Positions 5,981 to 13,816 are shown, counted from the first letter of the stretch. The stretch: DNA of 27,460 bases from JALYGK01 sp036259835 (GCA_036259835.1 DATABA010000014.1:1-27460), one strand, 5' to 3'. Notes: generated by a model not told the origin, from the sequence alone. Made by a program: numbers and translations.

Positions 5981-6960
5981 CCGATTCGCATCGGTGGGCC
6001 GCCTGGCTGCCGCTGGTGGCGTTCGCGGTCATCCTGTACCTGCTCCCTCTTCCGTACTACGTGATCGGGCCTGGACCGGCCAAAGACGTCATTCCTCTCA
6101 TCCACATCAGAGGCCATCCAACGCACCCGACCAACGGGCACTTCCTTCTCACGGCCGTGCTGCTGGACCGTTCGAACGTCTACGACGCGCTCTACGGATG
6201 GATCAGCGACGAAGATTCCGTGGTCCCGGAAGAAGAGGTGCTCCTCCCGGGTGAGACGCCGCAAGAGGAGAGACGGGTGGCACGCTCACAGATGGACACC
6301 AGCAAGATCGACGCCGCCATCGTCGCCCTGAGCGAGTATGCGGACTATCCGAAGCGGCATGGTCGTGGAGTCCTCGTCGAACGGGTCGTGCCCGAAACAC
6401 CGGCCGAAGGGAAACTGTTTGCCGGCGATGTCATCACTGAGATCGACGGACACCGTGTCGACACTCCGCGACAATTGAGCCGGCAGATCGACCGGATCGG
6501 GTTTCGAAACAGGGGACGATTCACCGTTCATGCAGCTGGCAAGACTCGACACCCGCAAATCACCCCCGGCCGAGTCAGGGGGGTGGAGGGTCCCGCCATA
6601 GGCATCACCGCCGTCCACAACTTTCCGTTCGAGGTTTCCATCTCGAGTGGGGAAATCGGCGGTCCATCGGCCGGCCTCATGTGGACGCTCGGCCTGATCG
6701 ACCTTCTGACTCCCGGAGAGCTCGCGAACGGGCGGACAATTGCCGGAACGGGCCAGATCCTCCCGGACGGGACCGTGGAATCAGTCGGCGGGATCGAGCA
6801 GAAGGTCGCCGCGGCCGAGCGGGCCGGAGCGTCGGTGTTCTTCGTCCCTGCGCAAGAAGCGGCGCAGGCCACGTCGATTGCAACGAAGACCCGAGTGGTG
6901 CCCGTCCAGACATATCGCGACGCCGTCCGGTTCCTCGGAGGACGTGCCGGAGAGGGATAG
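5977..6960 (+). CDS. PDZ domain Lon-type protease (YlbL/Rv3194c-like)
   Basis: A 327-residue membrane-anchored serine protease. It has an N-terminal membrane helix (about 8-30), a PDZ domain (about 120-195, GVLVERVVPETPAEGKLFAG is the typical entry), and a Lon proteolytic domain (about 205-315). The Ser-Lys dyad is Ser231 in GGPSAGLMWTL and Lys276 in GGIEQKV. B. subtilis YlbL is a homologue involved in processing membrane substrates. GTG 5977 overlaps the mreB stop (GTGA); the reading frame is open further upstream to 5752, but that part is antiparallel to nothing known and overlaps mreB. The PDZ-Lon and UPF0182 pair is conserved in actinobacteria. Confidence 0.9.
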   Translation: MTDSHRWAAWLPLVAFAVILYLLPLPYYVIGPGPAKDVIPLIHIRGHPTHPTNGHFLLTAVLLDRSNVYDALYGWISDEDSVVPEEEVLLPGETPQEERRVARSQMDTSKIDAAIVALSEYADYPKRHGRGVLVERVVPETPAEGKLFAGDVITEIDGHRVDTPRQLSRQIDRIGFRNRGRFTVHAAGKTRHPQITPGRVRGVEGPAIGITAVHNFPFEVSISSGEIGGPSAGLMWTLGLIDLLTPGELANGRTIAGTGQILPDGTVESVGGIEQKVAAAERAGASVFFVPAQEAAQATSIATKTRVVPVQTYRDAVRFLGGRAGEG

Positions 6961-7003
6961 CTGACGCGTTCGAGGGACGCCCGCGCAAGCGCTGACCGTG
7001 GGG

Positions 7004-7009
7004 TACCCT
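7004..7009 (+). promoter_or_regulatory. Candidate -10 box for the UPF0182 gene
   Basis: TACCCT in the context GGGTACCCTT, 28 bp upstream of the TTG start. No good -35 is seen. Support comes only from the similar context at 905-910, so this is tentative. Confidence 0.3.
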
Positions 7010-7037
7010 TGACGCTTCCTCGAGCGGGGAAGGTCCG

Positions 7038-9863
7038 TTGGCCCAACGACTGAGACGCGTCCGAAGGCGGTGGCTGCTCGTCACGACCGCCGCCCTCGTC
7101 GCCATCGCGATTGTCCTGTCGCTGCTGTCGGGCTTTTACCTCGACCTGTTGTGGTTCCGGGAAGTCAGGTTCTCCAGCGTCTTCTGGAGCATCTTCTGGT
7201 CGAAGGTCCTTCTCGGCCTCATCTTCGGTGCGTTGTTCTTCGCGCTGCTCGTCGTCAATCTCGTGATCGCTCGTCGACTCGCGCCCCGGTTCCGGCCGTT
7301 CTCTCCAGAGCAAGAGGTGATCGAGCGGTATCGAACCGCTGTGGAGCCTTATGCCGGCCGCGTGATTCCAGCGTTCTCCGCCGTCATCGCGCTGTTCGTC
7401 GGAATCGCGGCCTCCGCGCAGTGGCAGACGTTCTTGCTCTGGAGGTCGGCGGGGCCGGTTCGGTTCGGGCCGCAGTTCGAGGACGCGGTTTTCGGCCGCG
7501 ACCCGTCGTTCTACATCTTCATCCTGCCGTTCCAGAAGTTCGTCCAGGGATGGTTGTTCTCCGCGCTGGTCGGCATCACGGTCATCGTCGCGGTGGCGCA
7601 CTACCTGTCGGGCGGCATCCGACTCCAAACCGTCGGCGAAAAGGTCATCCCGCAGGTGAAGGCGCACCTCTCCGTGTTGCTCGGAGCGATCATCCTGGTC
7701 AAGGCGTGGGGCTACTGGCTCGGGCGGTTCGACCTCATGGTGTCGGCACGCGGTGTCGTCCAGGGCGCCTCGTACACCGATGTCAACGTCCAGCGGCCCG
7801 CGCTCTACGTGCTTATGTTCATCGCCGTCATCTGCGCGGTTCTGTTCTTCGTGAACATCCGGCTCCGCGGCTGGGGCTTACCCGTCATCGGTATAGGTCT
7901 GCTCGCTCTGGCCTCGATCGTGGTCGGCGCTGTGGCGCCGGCCTTCGTCCAGCGATTTCGCGTGAACCCCCAAGAGTTACAGCGTGAGCGGCCGTTCATC
8001 GCCCGCAACATCGAGGGGACCCGGCGTGCCTTCGGCCTGGACCGCGTGAGACTAACCACCACGCAGGTCAACCCCGACGTATCGCCTCGGGAGGTCGCCG
8101 CGAACAAGGCGACGACCGACAACATTCGCCTGTGGAGTCCTGACGTGATTCGACTTGCCTACGAGAACCTCCAGCGGATCCAGCCGTACTACGACTTCTC
8201 CGACGTGGATGTGGACCGATATCCGATCAACGGGCAGAGACGACTCGTCATGCTGTCCGTGCGGGAGGTTCGCCAAAGCCAGATCCCCGGTGGCGGCGGC
8301 ACGTGGCAGAACCGACACCTGTTCTACACACACGGGTACGGGGCGGTGGCAAGCCCGGTCAACACGGTCACTCCCGAGGGGCAGCCGGTATTCGCCCTGA
8401 AGGACATCCCGCCGTCGGCACAGTCGGGGATTCGCCTCACGCCGACCGGCGCGCAGGTCTACTACACCGAAGACATCGACACGCCCTACGTGGTCGTCAG
8501 TACGAGGACGGCGGAGCTGGACTATCCGAACCCTCGGGGACAGGGGTCCGTCCGGACGCGCTACCGCGGCCGCGGCGGCATCGAGCTCGGGGGGTTTTTC
8601 CGACGGTTGTTGTTCGCGTACCGATACCGCGACATCAATCTGCTCATCTCGGGTCTGATCAGCGGAGAAAGCAAGATCTTGATCAACCGCGATCTCGAGA
8701 CCCGCATCACGAAAGCGGCCCCATTCCTGAAGTACGACGGGGATCCTTACCCGGCCATCGTGAACGGCCGGATCGTCTACGTCCAGGACGCCTACACCAC
8801 AACCAACGACTATCCCTACTCCCAACGAATCAACCTGAACCCCGCAACGGGTGGCGACCTCCAGGGGCAGGCGAATTACATCCGGAACTCGGTGAAGGTC
8901 GCGGTCGACGCGTACGACGGAACCGTAACGTTCTACGTGGTCGACCCGACGGATCCGTTGATCAGGGTATGGATGCGGGCCTTCCCGGACCTCTTCACGA
9001 CCGACCCGGCGCCGCGCGACCTCCAGGAGCATTTCCGGTATCCGGAGGATCTCCTGCTGGTCCAGTCGCAGCAGTACGCGAACTACCACGTAACGGACCC
9101 GGAGACGTTCTACGACAAGGGTCGGTTCTGGTCGCTTCCCGTCGATCCGAGGAACGGCGGCGACAGCCTGATGCGTCCGTACTACGTGTTGGTGAAGCTT
9201 CCAGGCCAGGAGGGAGAGCGTTTCGTCCTGTTGATGCCGTTCACGCCGCCGAACCGCAACAACATGGTCTCGTACATGACCGGCATGTCCGACCCCGGAG
9301 AGTTCGGGCAGCTCCGGGCGTTCGAATTTCCTTCCGGGGTCAACATCGACGGGCCGGTGCAGGTCTTCTCGCGGGTGAACGCGGATCCGAACTTTTCGCG
9401 GGACCGGACGCTGCTGGGCCAGGGCGGTTCGCGGGTCACGTTCGGCGATCTGTTGATCGTTCCCATCGAGGATTCGTTTCTGTACGTCGTCCCGGTGTTC
9501 GTCCAGGCCGCTCAGAGCGCGATTCCCGAGCTGAAGCGCGTACTACTGGTGCACGGAGGCACGGTCACAATGGCCACCTCATTGCCAGAGGCGCTGGCAG
9601 CCGCGTTCGGCGAGGCGGCGCCCCAGCCTCCGGAACGTGGTCCTGGCGAACCCGCACCACCCGAGGATGTCGAGCAACTGCTGGGGCAGGCCCTCGAGCG
9701 TTTCCGCAGGGCGGAGGAGCTCCTGCGGGAAGGAGACCTGGCCGGATATCAACGAGAGATCAACCGAGCGCGGGCTCTGGTCCAGCAGGCGTCGGCAGCC
9801 AGGGGAAGCGGTCAAACCGCTCCGAGCCCTTCTCCGGCTCCTTCACCGTCTCCCAGGAGCTGA
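7038..9863 (+). CDS. UPF0182 family large membrane protein
   Basis: A 941-residue protein of the UPF0182 family (Rv3193c-like). The first third has about seven predicted membrane helices (first at about 14-36, later ones around residues 55-290). The rest is a large soluble, probably extracytoplasmic region with family stretches such as YPINGQRRLVMLSVRE, FTHGYG-like FYTHGYGAVASPVN, and LLMPFTPPNRNNMVSYMTG. The C terminus has a helical segment rich in Glu/Arg and a Pro/Ser tail. Function is unknown. TTG 7038 is used because GGGGAAGG lies just upstream (7026-7033). It follows the PDZ-Lon gene by 77 bp, its usual neighbour. Confidence 0.93.
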   Translation: MAQRLRRVRRRWLLVTTAALVAIAIVLSLLSGFYLDLLWFREVRFSSVFWSIFWSKVLLGLIFGALFFALLVVNLVIARRLAPRFRPFSPEQEVIERYRTAVEPYAGRVIPAFSAVIALFVGIAASAQWQTFLLWRSAGPVRFGPQFEDAVFGRDPSFYIFILPFQKFVQGWLFSALVGITVIVAVAHYLSGGIRLQTVGEKVIPQVKAHLSVLLGAIILVKAWGYWLGRFDLMVSARGVVQGASYTDVNVQRPALYVLMFIAVICAVLFFVNIRLRGWGLPVIGIGLLALASIVVGAVAPAFVQRFRVNPQELQRERPFIARNIEGTRRAFGLDRVRLTTTQVNPDVSPREVAANKATTDNIRLWSPDVIRLAYENLQRIQPYYDFSDVDVDRYPINGQRRLVMLSVREVRQSQIPGGGGTWQNRHLFYTHGYGAVASPVNTVTPEGQPVFALKDIPPSAQSGIRLTPTGAQVYYTEDIDTPYVVVSTRTAELDYPNPRGQGSVRTRYRGRGGIELGGFFRRLLFAYRYRDINLLISGLISGESKILINRDLETRITKAAPFLKYDGDPYPAIVNGRIVYVQDAYTTTNDYPYSQRINLNPATGGDLQGQANYIRNSVKVAVDAYDGTVTFYVVDPTDPLIRVWMRAFPDLFTTDPAPRDLQEHFRYPEDLLLVQSQQYANYHVTDPETFYDKGRFWSLPVDPRNGGDSLMRPYYVLVKLPGQEGERFVLLMPFTPPNRNNMVSYMTGMSDPGEFGQLRAFEFPSGVNIDGPVQVFSRVNADPNFSRDRTLLGQGGSRVTFGDLLIVPIEDSFLYVVPVFVQAAQSAIPELKRVLLVHGGTVTMATSLPEALAAAFGEAAPQPPERGPGEPAPPEDVEQLLGQALERFRRAEELLREGDLAGYQREINRARALVQQASAARGSGQTAPSPSPAPSPSPRS

Positions 9864-9917
9864 CGACAGCCGTCGCTCGGCTCACGACCCGGGTGTCGCC
9901 TCGCTGCCGGCGTTTGC

Positions 9918-9923
9918 TAGCAT
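9918..9923 (+). promoter_or_regulatory. Candidate -10 box for the initiator tRNA
   Basis: TAGCAT lies 5 bp before the tRNA 5' end. The same hexamer in a similar context (CTAGCATC) precedes the sigma factor gene at 17479. No clear -35 is visible. With this spacing the primary transcript would begin at or near nucleotide 1 of the tRNA. Confidence 0.4.
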
Positions 9924-9928
9924 CATGT

Positions 9929-10002
9929 TGCGGGGTGGAGCAGTCCGGTAGCTCGCTGGGCTCATAACCCAGAGGTCACGGGTTCAAATCCCGTCCCCGC
10001 GA
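9929..10002 (+). tRNA. Initiator tRNA-fMet (CAT)
   Basis: A full cloverleaf can be drawn. The acceptor stem pairs GCGGGG-type bases (9930-9935) with CCCCGC (9995-10000). The anticodon CAT is at 9963-9965. The T arm is ACGGG-TTCAAAT-CCCGT. The anticodon stem carries three consecutive G-C pairs (GGG/CCC), the hallmark of initiator tRNAs. Position 1 is T and position 72 is G, a wobble pair instead of the C1-A72 or C1-U72 mismatch usually seen; either way the end pair is weak, as initiators require. No CCA is encoded (the genomic bases are CAG), common in actinobacteria. Confidence 0.95.
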
Positions 10003-10008
10003 CAGGAC

Positions 10009-10035
10009 AAAGGGGCGCCGCGGCGCCCCTTTTTT
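10009..10035 (+). terminator. Intrinsic terminator after tRNA-fMet
   Basis: A perfect palindrome at 10009-10032 with the core GGGGCGCCGCGGCGCCCC is followed by a run of T to 10035. This is a textbook Rho-independent terminator, 6 bp after the tRNA. The A-run on the left side could make it work for the minus-strand operon that ends at 10079 as well. Confidence 0.93.
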
Positions 10036-10078
10036 CATGGCTGTCTCAAGCAGTTCTCTGGTCCACCGCCCGAAGCGG

Positions 10079-10564
10079 TCACGGCGTGACTGGGTCCGGG
10101 GATCGACGATGGGCGCGGCTCGGCGTGGCGAAGGCAGCGGCCAGCCCCAGAATCGCGGACGACGCGTGAACGATCTGGTCGGCGTCGTTTGACGCGATGA
10201 GGAAGTTGTGCGGTTCCCAGAAGAGCAGAGCCAACGTGAACGGGACATGGAACGCCCCAATCCCGAACGCGACTTCCTTCGCCCACTTCGGGTAGATCGC
10301 CGTATAGGTCGCCACGACCCCGATGATTGCGGCGCCCAACGTGTGCCACCCGTTGGTTTCGAAGATTCCGAAGACGTGTCCCGAGTGTCCCGATTGAGCT
10401 GCGGCTATCGAAGTGGGGAAGGTCTGGTCGGCAAGGAAGCCCCCGACGGCCAACACCAGGTGCCAGACCCCGTTCACTGCCAAGTACAGCCTCGCCGGCG
10501 ACCACTCCCCGAAGCGGCCTTGCCCCGTCCGTTGTTCGATCAGCGCATCCTCCCGGTGACTCAT
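10079..10564 (-). CDS. DUF4383-like four-helix membrane protein
   Basis: A 161-residue membrane protein with four predicted helices: LYLAVNGVWHLVLAVGGFL, the WHTLGAAIIGVVATYTAIY region, VAFGIGAFHVPFTLALLFW, and a C-terminal HASSAILGLAAAFA helix. The helix-with-His layout (N-x-x-H, WHTL) resembles DUF4383, a family of unknown function common in actinobacteria. The frame is open to 10579, but ATG 10564 overlaps the TGA of the preceding gene (ATGA), as at every junction in this operon. It is the last of four genes in the GbsR operon. The family call is moderate; a membrane location is clear. Confidence 0.75.
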   Translation of the reverse strand: MSHREDALIEQRTGQGRFGEWSPARLYLAVNGVWHLVLAVGGFLADQTFPTSIAAAQSGHSGHVFGIFETNGWHTLGAAIIGVVATYTAIYPKWAKEVAFGIGAFHVPFTLALLFWEPHNFLIASNDADQIVHASSAILGLAAAFATPSRAHRRSPDPVTP

Positions 10565-10995
10565 GCGATTCCCACCCACGCCAGTACCGGGATCGCGACG
10601 AGGATCACCGGTCCTGGGTGGAGAAACGAGCGAAGTTCACGCCGGTCGGTCGCCCGAAGTGCAAGGGACCGACGCGCTTGATTGAACGCCGCCGGCACGA
10701 TGACGACCGCGATGCCCGTCGAGGCGCCGGCGCCGACTACCCCCACTGCCCGAGCCGTCTCCCCGTCGAGGAAGGCGCCTGAAACAACGAGTGACGATCC
10801 CACGGTGATGAGCGCCATCGTCGCCATGTGCCAGGCGACCCGGATCATGGCCTTCGTCATCCTCGGGCCGCCGAACGGACTGGACGGCAGCTTTCCGGGG
10901 GAGAGCCGTCGAACCACCAGCAGATCGCCGACGATGCCGTGGACGGCCGCGCCGAGGAGCGCCAGAACTCCGGCGACGACGAGAGGCCAGTTCAT
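10561..10995 (-). CDS. Hypothetical four-helix membrane protein
   Basis: A 144-residue integral membrane protein with helices at about 3-25, 52-76, 80-103 and 127-143. A basic cytoplasmic stretch (NQARRSLALRATDRRELRSF) lies between helices 3 and 4. I do not recognise a named family. A longer frame reaches 11196, but ATG 10995 overlaps the stop of the upstream SRPBCC-like gene by 4 bp (ATGA), and protein-like composition begins there. Being locked between a lipid-binding-type protein and a DUF4383-like protein suggests a shared membrane-related job. Confidence 0.72.
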   Translation of the reverse strand: MNWPLVVAGVLALLGAAVHGIVGDLLVVRRLSPGKLPSSPFGGPRMTKAMIRVAWHMATMALITVGSSLVVSGAFLDGETARAVGVVGAGASTGIAVVIVPAAFNQARRSLALRATDRRELRSFLHPGPVILVAIPVLAWVGIA

Positions 10996-11540
10996 TCGTT
11001 CCCCTCCGCGACCCGGGCGATCCTTCGGAGGAAATCTCGCCGTATCCAGTCGCTGAATGGCTTGATGAGCCGCCAGTACATGACGAAACGACGACGCGCC
11101 GCCTCGTCGATGCATCGCACCCGGGTCTCTGTGATGAGGTACGTCGAACCGTCTTCGAGTGGGTCGATCCGGACCGAAACCACGCCCTGCGCCCACCCCG
11201 GCCGATCGAACGCCCGGAAGGCATCGACGTCACGCGGCGACTCGATGTGGCCGAGCTCGCGGAGCGCCCAGAACTGTCCGTTGATGCCGAACACGATCTC
11301 TCCCCGGGGGCGTTCGGCAAGCACGGTGAAACCCGTTTGGGTCAGGACGTCTCGAATCGATCCGGATGGAGGTCGGATCCCTCGGAGCTTGATGAGAAAC
11401 GTCGCCGCTCGGCCGAGCTGAAACATCTCGACGGCTTCCGCGACCCATTCCGGCGGTGCGGCGACCCGTCGTCCGTGACGGCTCCCGAAGTCGAACTCGG
11501 GAAGAACCTCGTCGATAAGGGTCTTCGTCGTGATGCTCAT
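10992..11540 (-). CDS. SRPBCC-like (START/polyketide cyclase fold) protein
   Basis: A 182-residue soluble protein. The pattern of a hydrophobic N-terminal helix region, an internal beta sheet (VSVRIDPLEDGSTYLITETRV) and a long C-terminal helix (RRFVMYWRLIKPFSDWIRRD) fits the SRPBCC fold, which binds hydrophobic ligands in a cavity. The ending RR-Y-RLI-PFS--IRR recurs in uncharacterised actinobacterial proteins. ATG 11540 overlaps the regulator's stop (ATGA). It is the second gene of the operon. Ligand and activity are unknown; the fold assignment is moderately sure. Confidence 0.72.
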   Translation of the reverse strand: MSITTKTLIDEVLPEFDFGSRHGRRVAAPPEWVAEAVEMFQLGRAATFLIKLRGIRPPSGSIRDVLTQTGFTVLAERPRGEIVFGINGQFWALRELGHIESPRDVDAFRAFDRPGWAQGVVSVRIDPLEDGSTYLITETRVRCIDEAARRRFVMYWRLIKPFSDWIRRDFLRRIARVAEGNE

Positions 11541-12088
11541 CGTTTCCGGCCCGCTTCGATGTGGATCACCTGCATCGGCCGCGGCGTGATCGGCTCCCCT
11601 CTCGCGAACGCCTCGATGCCGGCGTCCACGGCTGCGGCGAATGACCGCAACGCCTCCAGCCGGCGCTGGATGAAAACCCGATCCCGTTCAGTCCCCCGGG
11701 AGCTTGCTCGACTGGCCGCCGCCGTTCGCGACGTCTCGTCGCACGCCGCGATGACCTGCCGGATGTTCCACCGGAATCGCCGCTCCATGATCTCCTGCAT
11801 GACGCGCCAGAAGTCGGAGGCCGCCTCATAGTGATCCTTTCGGGAGTTTGGGACGGAGACCCGCCGGACCAGATGCCACTCCACCAACCCGCGGATGTTG
11901 ATGGAGATGTTGCTCTTCGACTGCTGCAGGGCCTCCGCGATTTCATCGAGAGAGAGTGGGTCGTCCTCCAAGAACAGGACAGCGAAGATTCGTCCCTGGA
12001 GTTGCGAGAGGACCCCGGACGTCGCCGAGGCAGCCCCCATCCCTTCGATGAATACTGCTCGAGCCCGGTCTAGCGAAGGCTGATCCAT
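11537..12088 (-). CDS. GbsR/MarR family transcriptional regulator
   Basis: A 183-residue DNA-binding protein with a winged helix at about 28-90 (LQGRIFAVLFLEDDPLSLDE leads into ALQQSKSNISINIRGLVEW, the recognition helix, then a wing ending RKDHYEA). A C-terminal helical part would dimerise. The match to the GbsR subgroup of MarR is good; in Bacillus GbsR senses choline, but that need not hold here. It is the first gene of a four-gene operon, so it probably regulates itself and the membrane genes behind it. The ATG is 6 nt from a -10-like box and has no ribosome binding site, so the mRNA is likely leaderless. Confidence 0.86.
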   Translation of the reverse strand: MDQPSLDRARAVFIEGMGAASATSGVLSQLQGRIFAVLFLEDDPLSLDEIAEALQQSKSNISINIRGLVEWHLVRRVSVPNSRKDHYEAASDFWRVMQEIMERRFRWNIRQVIAACDETSRTAAASRASSRGTERDRVFIQRRLEALRSFAAAVDAGIEAFARGEPITPRPMQVIHIEAGRKR

Positions 12089-12094
12089 ACCGTA

Positions 12095-12124
12095 TGTTTA
12101 GAATATTCAGAATGTTGCTGTCAA
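12095..12124 (-). promoter_or_regulatory. gbsR-like operon promoter with internal palindrome
   Basis: On the minus strand a perfect -35, TTGACA (12119-12124), lies 18 bp from a -10-like TAAACA (12095-12100). Between them is the 8-bp palindrome GAATATTC (12101-12108), with partly symmetric flanks. A regulator bound there would sit on the promoter. Transcription would start at or next to the ATG at 12088. The -10 is poor; the -35 and palindrome are clear. Confidence 0.55.
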
Positions 12125-12150
12125 ATGCAACGCCGCACTCTTTTTCGCTT

Positions 12151-12162
12151 GGTCACGTGACC
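12151..12162. promoter_or_regulatory. 12-bp palindrome in the divergent spacer
   Basis: GGTCACGTGACC is a perfect 12-bp palindrome in the 132-bp spacer between the GbsR-type operon and the HATPase gene. It could be an operator, but one such palindrome per about 4 kb is expected by chance. Confidence 0.3.
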
Positions 12163-12220
12163 CGCCGCAACAACTGGGTAAGTACGTTGAAGTACTACGA
12201 GCTAGAGCGGAGAGTTGCCC

Positions 12221-12601
12221 GTGAAGATCGTCCGCACCCTCAACGTGGCGCCCACAGCCCCGGCGGAGGCCCGGCGCTCACTGGTCCCGCTGGATCGAGT
12301 CATTCCAAGTGACCGGCTCGAGGACCTGCGAATCATGGTCTCCGAGCTCGTTACCAACTCGGTGGTGCACTCAGGCTTGAAGCGGGGCGACCCCATCAGC
12401 CTCCTGGTGAAGGTTCTTCCTGAGCGGGTTCGGGTCGAGGTGGCCGACCAGGGACGCCGCTTTCCCGATTTGTTCAAGCGTCGTCGCAAGCACCACGGGC
12501 GGGGGCTGATGATCGTCGACCGCCTTGCGGATCGGTGGGGGACCGAGCGCGGCCCTCAGACCAAGGTCTGGGCGGAGATCCCGCTGCGTTCTACGGCGTA
12601 A
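12221..12601 (+). CDS. RsbW-like HATPase (anti-sigma/serine kinase fold) protein
   Basis: A 126-residue single GHKL ATPase domain of the HATPase_c_2 type. The N box is ELVTNSVVHS, the G1 box is VADQG, and the G2 region is the glycine-containing HHGRGLMIVDRLADRWG. Relatives bind sigma factors or phosphorylate anti-anti-sigma proteins; many actinobacterial orphans of this type have unknown partners. GTG 12221 is preferred to TTG 12215 because GGAGAG at 12209-12214 is then 6 nt away, while it would touch the TTG. No sigma factor, STAS protein or phosphatase is adjacent. It converges with the flavin monooxygenase gene with an 11-bp overlap. Confidence 0.85.
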   Translation: MKIVRTLNVAPTAPAEARRSLVPLDRVIPSDRLEDLRIMVSELVTNSVVHSGLKRGDPISLLVKVLPERVRVEVADQGRRFPDLFKRRRKHHGRGLMIVDRLADRWGTERGPQTKVWAEIPLRSTA

Positions 12602-13766
12602 CGGCCGCCTTCGACGTCTCCCTTTCCGTTTTTCGCGCGCGCGACACGGCTTTGGCGATGCGCTTCGCGTCGATTCCGACTTCTCGAAGATTGCCGCTGA
12701 TCGGATTAGTGAAGCCGATGAAATAGAGGTCGGGGGCGTTTGGATGGGTCTTCGCCCCATGCACGACCGGGCGACCCGCGGGCCCGATCAACCCGAACCG
12801 GCCGACCAGCGGCTCGAGCCCGTGGCGAAAGCCGGTCGCCGCGATCACAGCATGGGGCCGTATCCGCCGGCCACCGGCAAGGACCACCTCCGGTCCTTCG
12901 AAGGCCTCAACGGCGGGCACGACTTCCACCCGTCGCTTCTTCACGAGGTCGATCAGTCCCACGTCGAGGATGGGGACCGAATCCTGATTCACGCGGGTCA
13001 CCGCCCCCACCCGCGGCGGCGGCAGCCCATACGGTGAGAGATCCCCAACCGTCAGTCGCTGCATTGCCAGCGATATCCGATCGGCCACGGTAAGGGGCAG
13101 CCGCCGGGCCAGAATCCCGGTCAGCTGCGACGGAAACCCGGCCACGTCGCGACGAAGGATGTTCGGAGGCGTCCGGACCGAGATCATCACGTCCCGGGCG
13201 CCGCCCTCCACCAGGTCCACTGCGATTTCCGCGCCGGAGTTCCCCGTTCCGACGACCAGCGCGTCCTTTCCTCTATACGGAGTGGCGTTTCGATAGTGAA
13301 GGGAATGGACGAGGTCTCCGGTAAATCCGTTCCTTCCCCGCCAGTCGGGAAGGTAGGGGTCTCGGTTGAAGCCTGTTGCCACGACGACGAACCGGGCCGC
13401 GATCCGGCCCCGTGTCGTTTCGATCACCCATTCGCCGTCGTAGCGGTTGAGTTTGCGGACCTCAGTCGTCTCGCGGACGTTCAGCCGGTGGTACCGCGCG
13501 TACCGCTCGAGGTAGGTGACCACGCCTTCGCGAGACACCCACCGCCCTTCTCGCCGGTCGATGGGGAGCCCGGGAAGCCCCGACAGCCAGCGGATCGTAT
13601 GGAGATGGAGCCGCTCGTAGAACTTTCGCCAACTCGCGCCGATCGATTCACGTTCCAGGACGAGCGTTTCGACGCCCTCGCGACCGAGCATGGCCGCCGC
13701 CGCGAGCCCCGCGGGACCGGCGCCGATGACGACGGCCTCGTGACGCTCGATCGGTTCGGAGCTCAT
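12591..13766 (-). CDS. Flavin-containing monooxygenase-like NAD(P)/FAD oxidoreductase
   Basis: A 391-residue two-dinucleotide-fold flavoprotein. The FAD motif is GAGPAGLAAA (15-24) and the NADP motif is GTGNSGAEIA (173-182). Between them, F148-x-G-x3-H154 followed by LHYRN resembles the FMO/Baeyer-Villiger fingerprint with Tyr in the last position. ATGFR near residue 315 is the usual second signature. It probably oxygenates a small nucleophilic or ketone substrate, unknown. ATG 13766 is preferred to an open frame reaching 13856; there is no ribosome binding site, but a TACCCT -10-like box at about 13774-13779 would give a leaderless message. It diverges from the cyclic-nucleotide-domain gene by 83 bp. 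Confidence 0.88.
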   Translation of the reverse strand: MSSEPIERHEAVVIGAGPAGLAAAAMLGREGVETLVLERESIGASWRKFYERLHLHTIRWLSGLPGLPIDRREGRWVSREGVVTYLERYARYHRLNVRETTEVRKLNRYDGEWVIETTRGRIAARFVVVATGFNRDPYLPDWRGRNGFTGDLVHSLHYRNATPYRGKDALVVGTGNSGAEIAVDLVEGGARDVMISVRTPPNILRRDVAGFPSQLTGILARRLPLTVADRISLAMQRLTVGDLSPYGLPPPRVGAVTRVNQDSVPILDVGLIDLVKKRRVEVVPAVEAFEGPEVVLAGGRRIRPHAVIAATGFRHGLEPLVGRFGLIGPAGRPVVHGAKTHPNAPDLYFIGFTNPISGNLREVGIDAKRIAKAVSRARKTERETSKAAVTP

Positions 13767-13810
13767 GGAGTCGAAGGGTAGGAGATTTCGGTGGTGGTCA
13801 CGCGCTTGGA

Positions 13811-13816
13811 TAGAAT
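13811..13816 (+). promoter_or_regulatory. -10 box for the cyclic-nucleotide-domain gene
   Basis: TAGAAT in GGATAGAATCACG, 33 bp before the GTG at 13850. It is the same hexamer as before moaE. The -35 region (around 13787-13793) is weak. Confidence 0.45.

Noticed and set aside
12163..12200. SigB-type promoter (GGGTAA at about 12176) before the HATPase gene
   Set aside because: GGGTAA is present, but no GTTTAA-like -35 lies at 12-16 bp, so the match is not meaningful.
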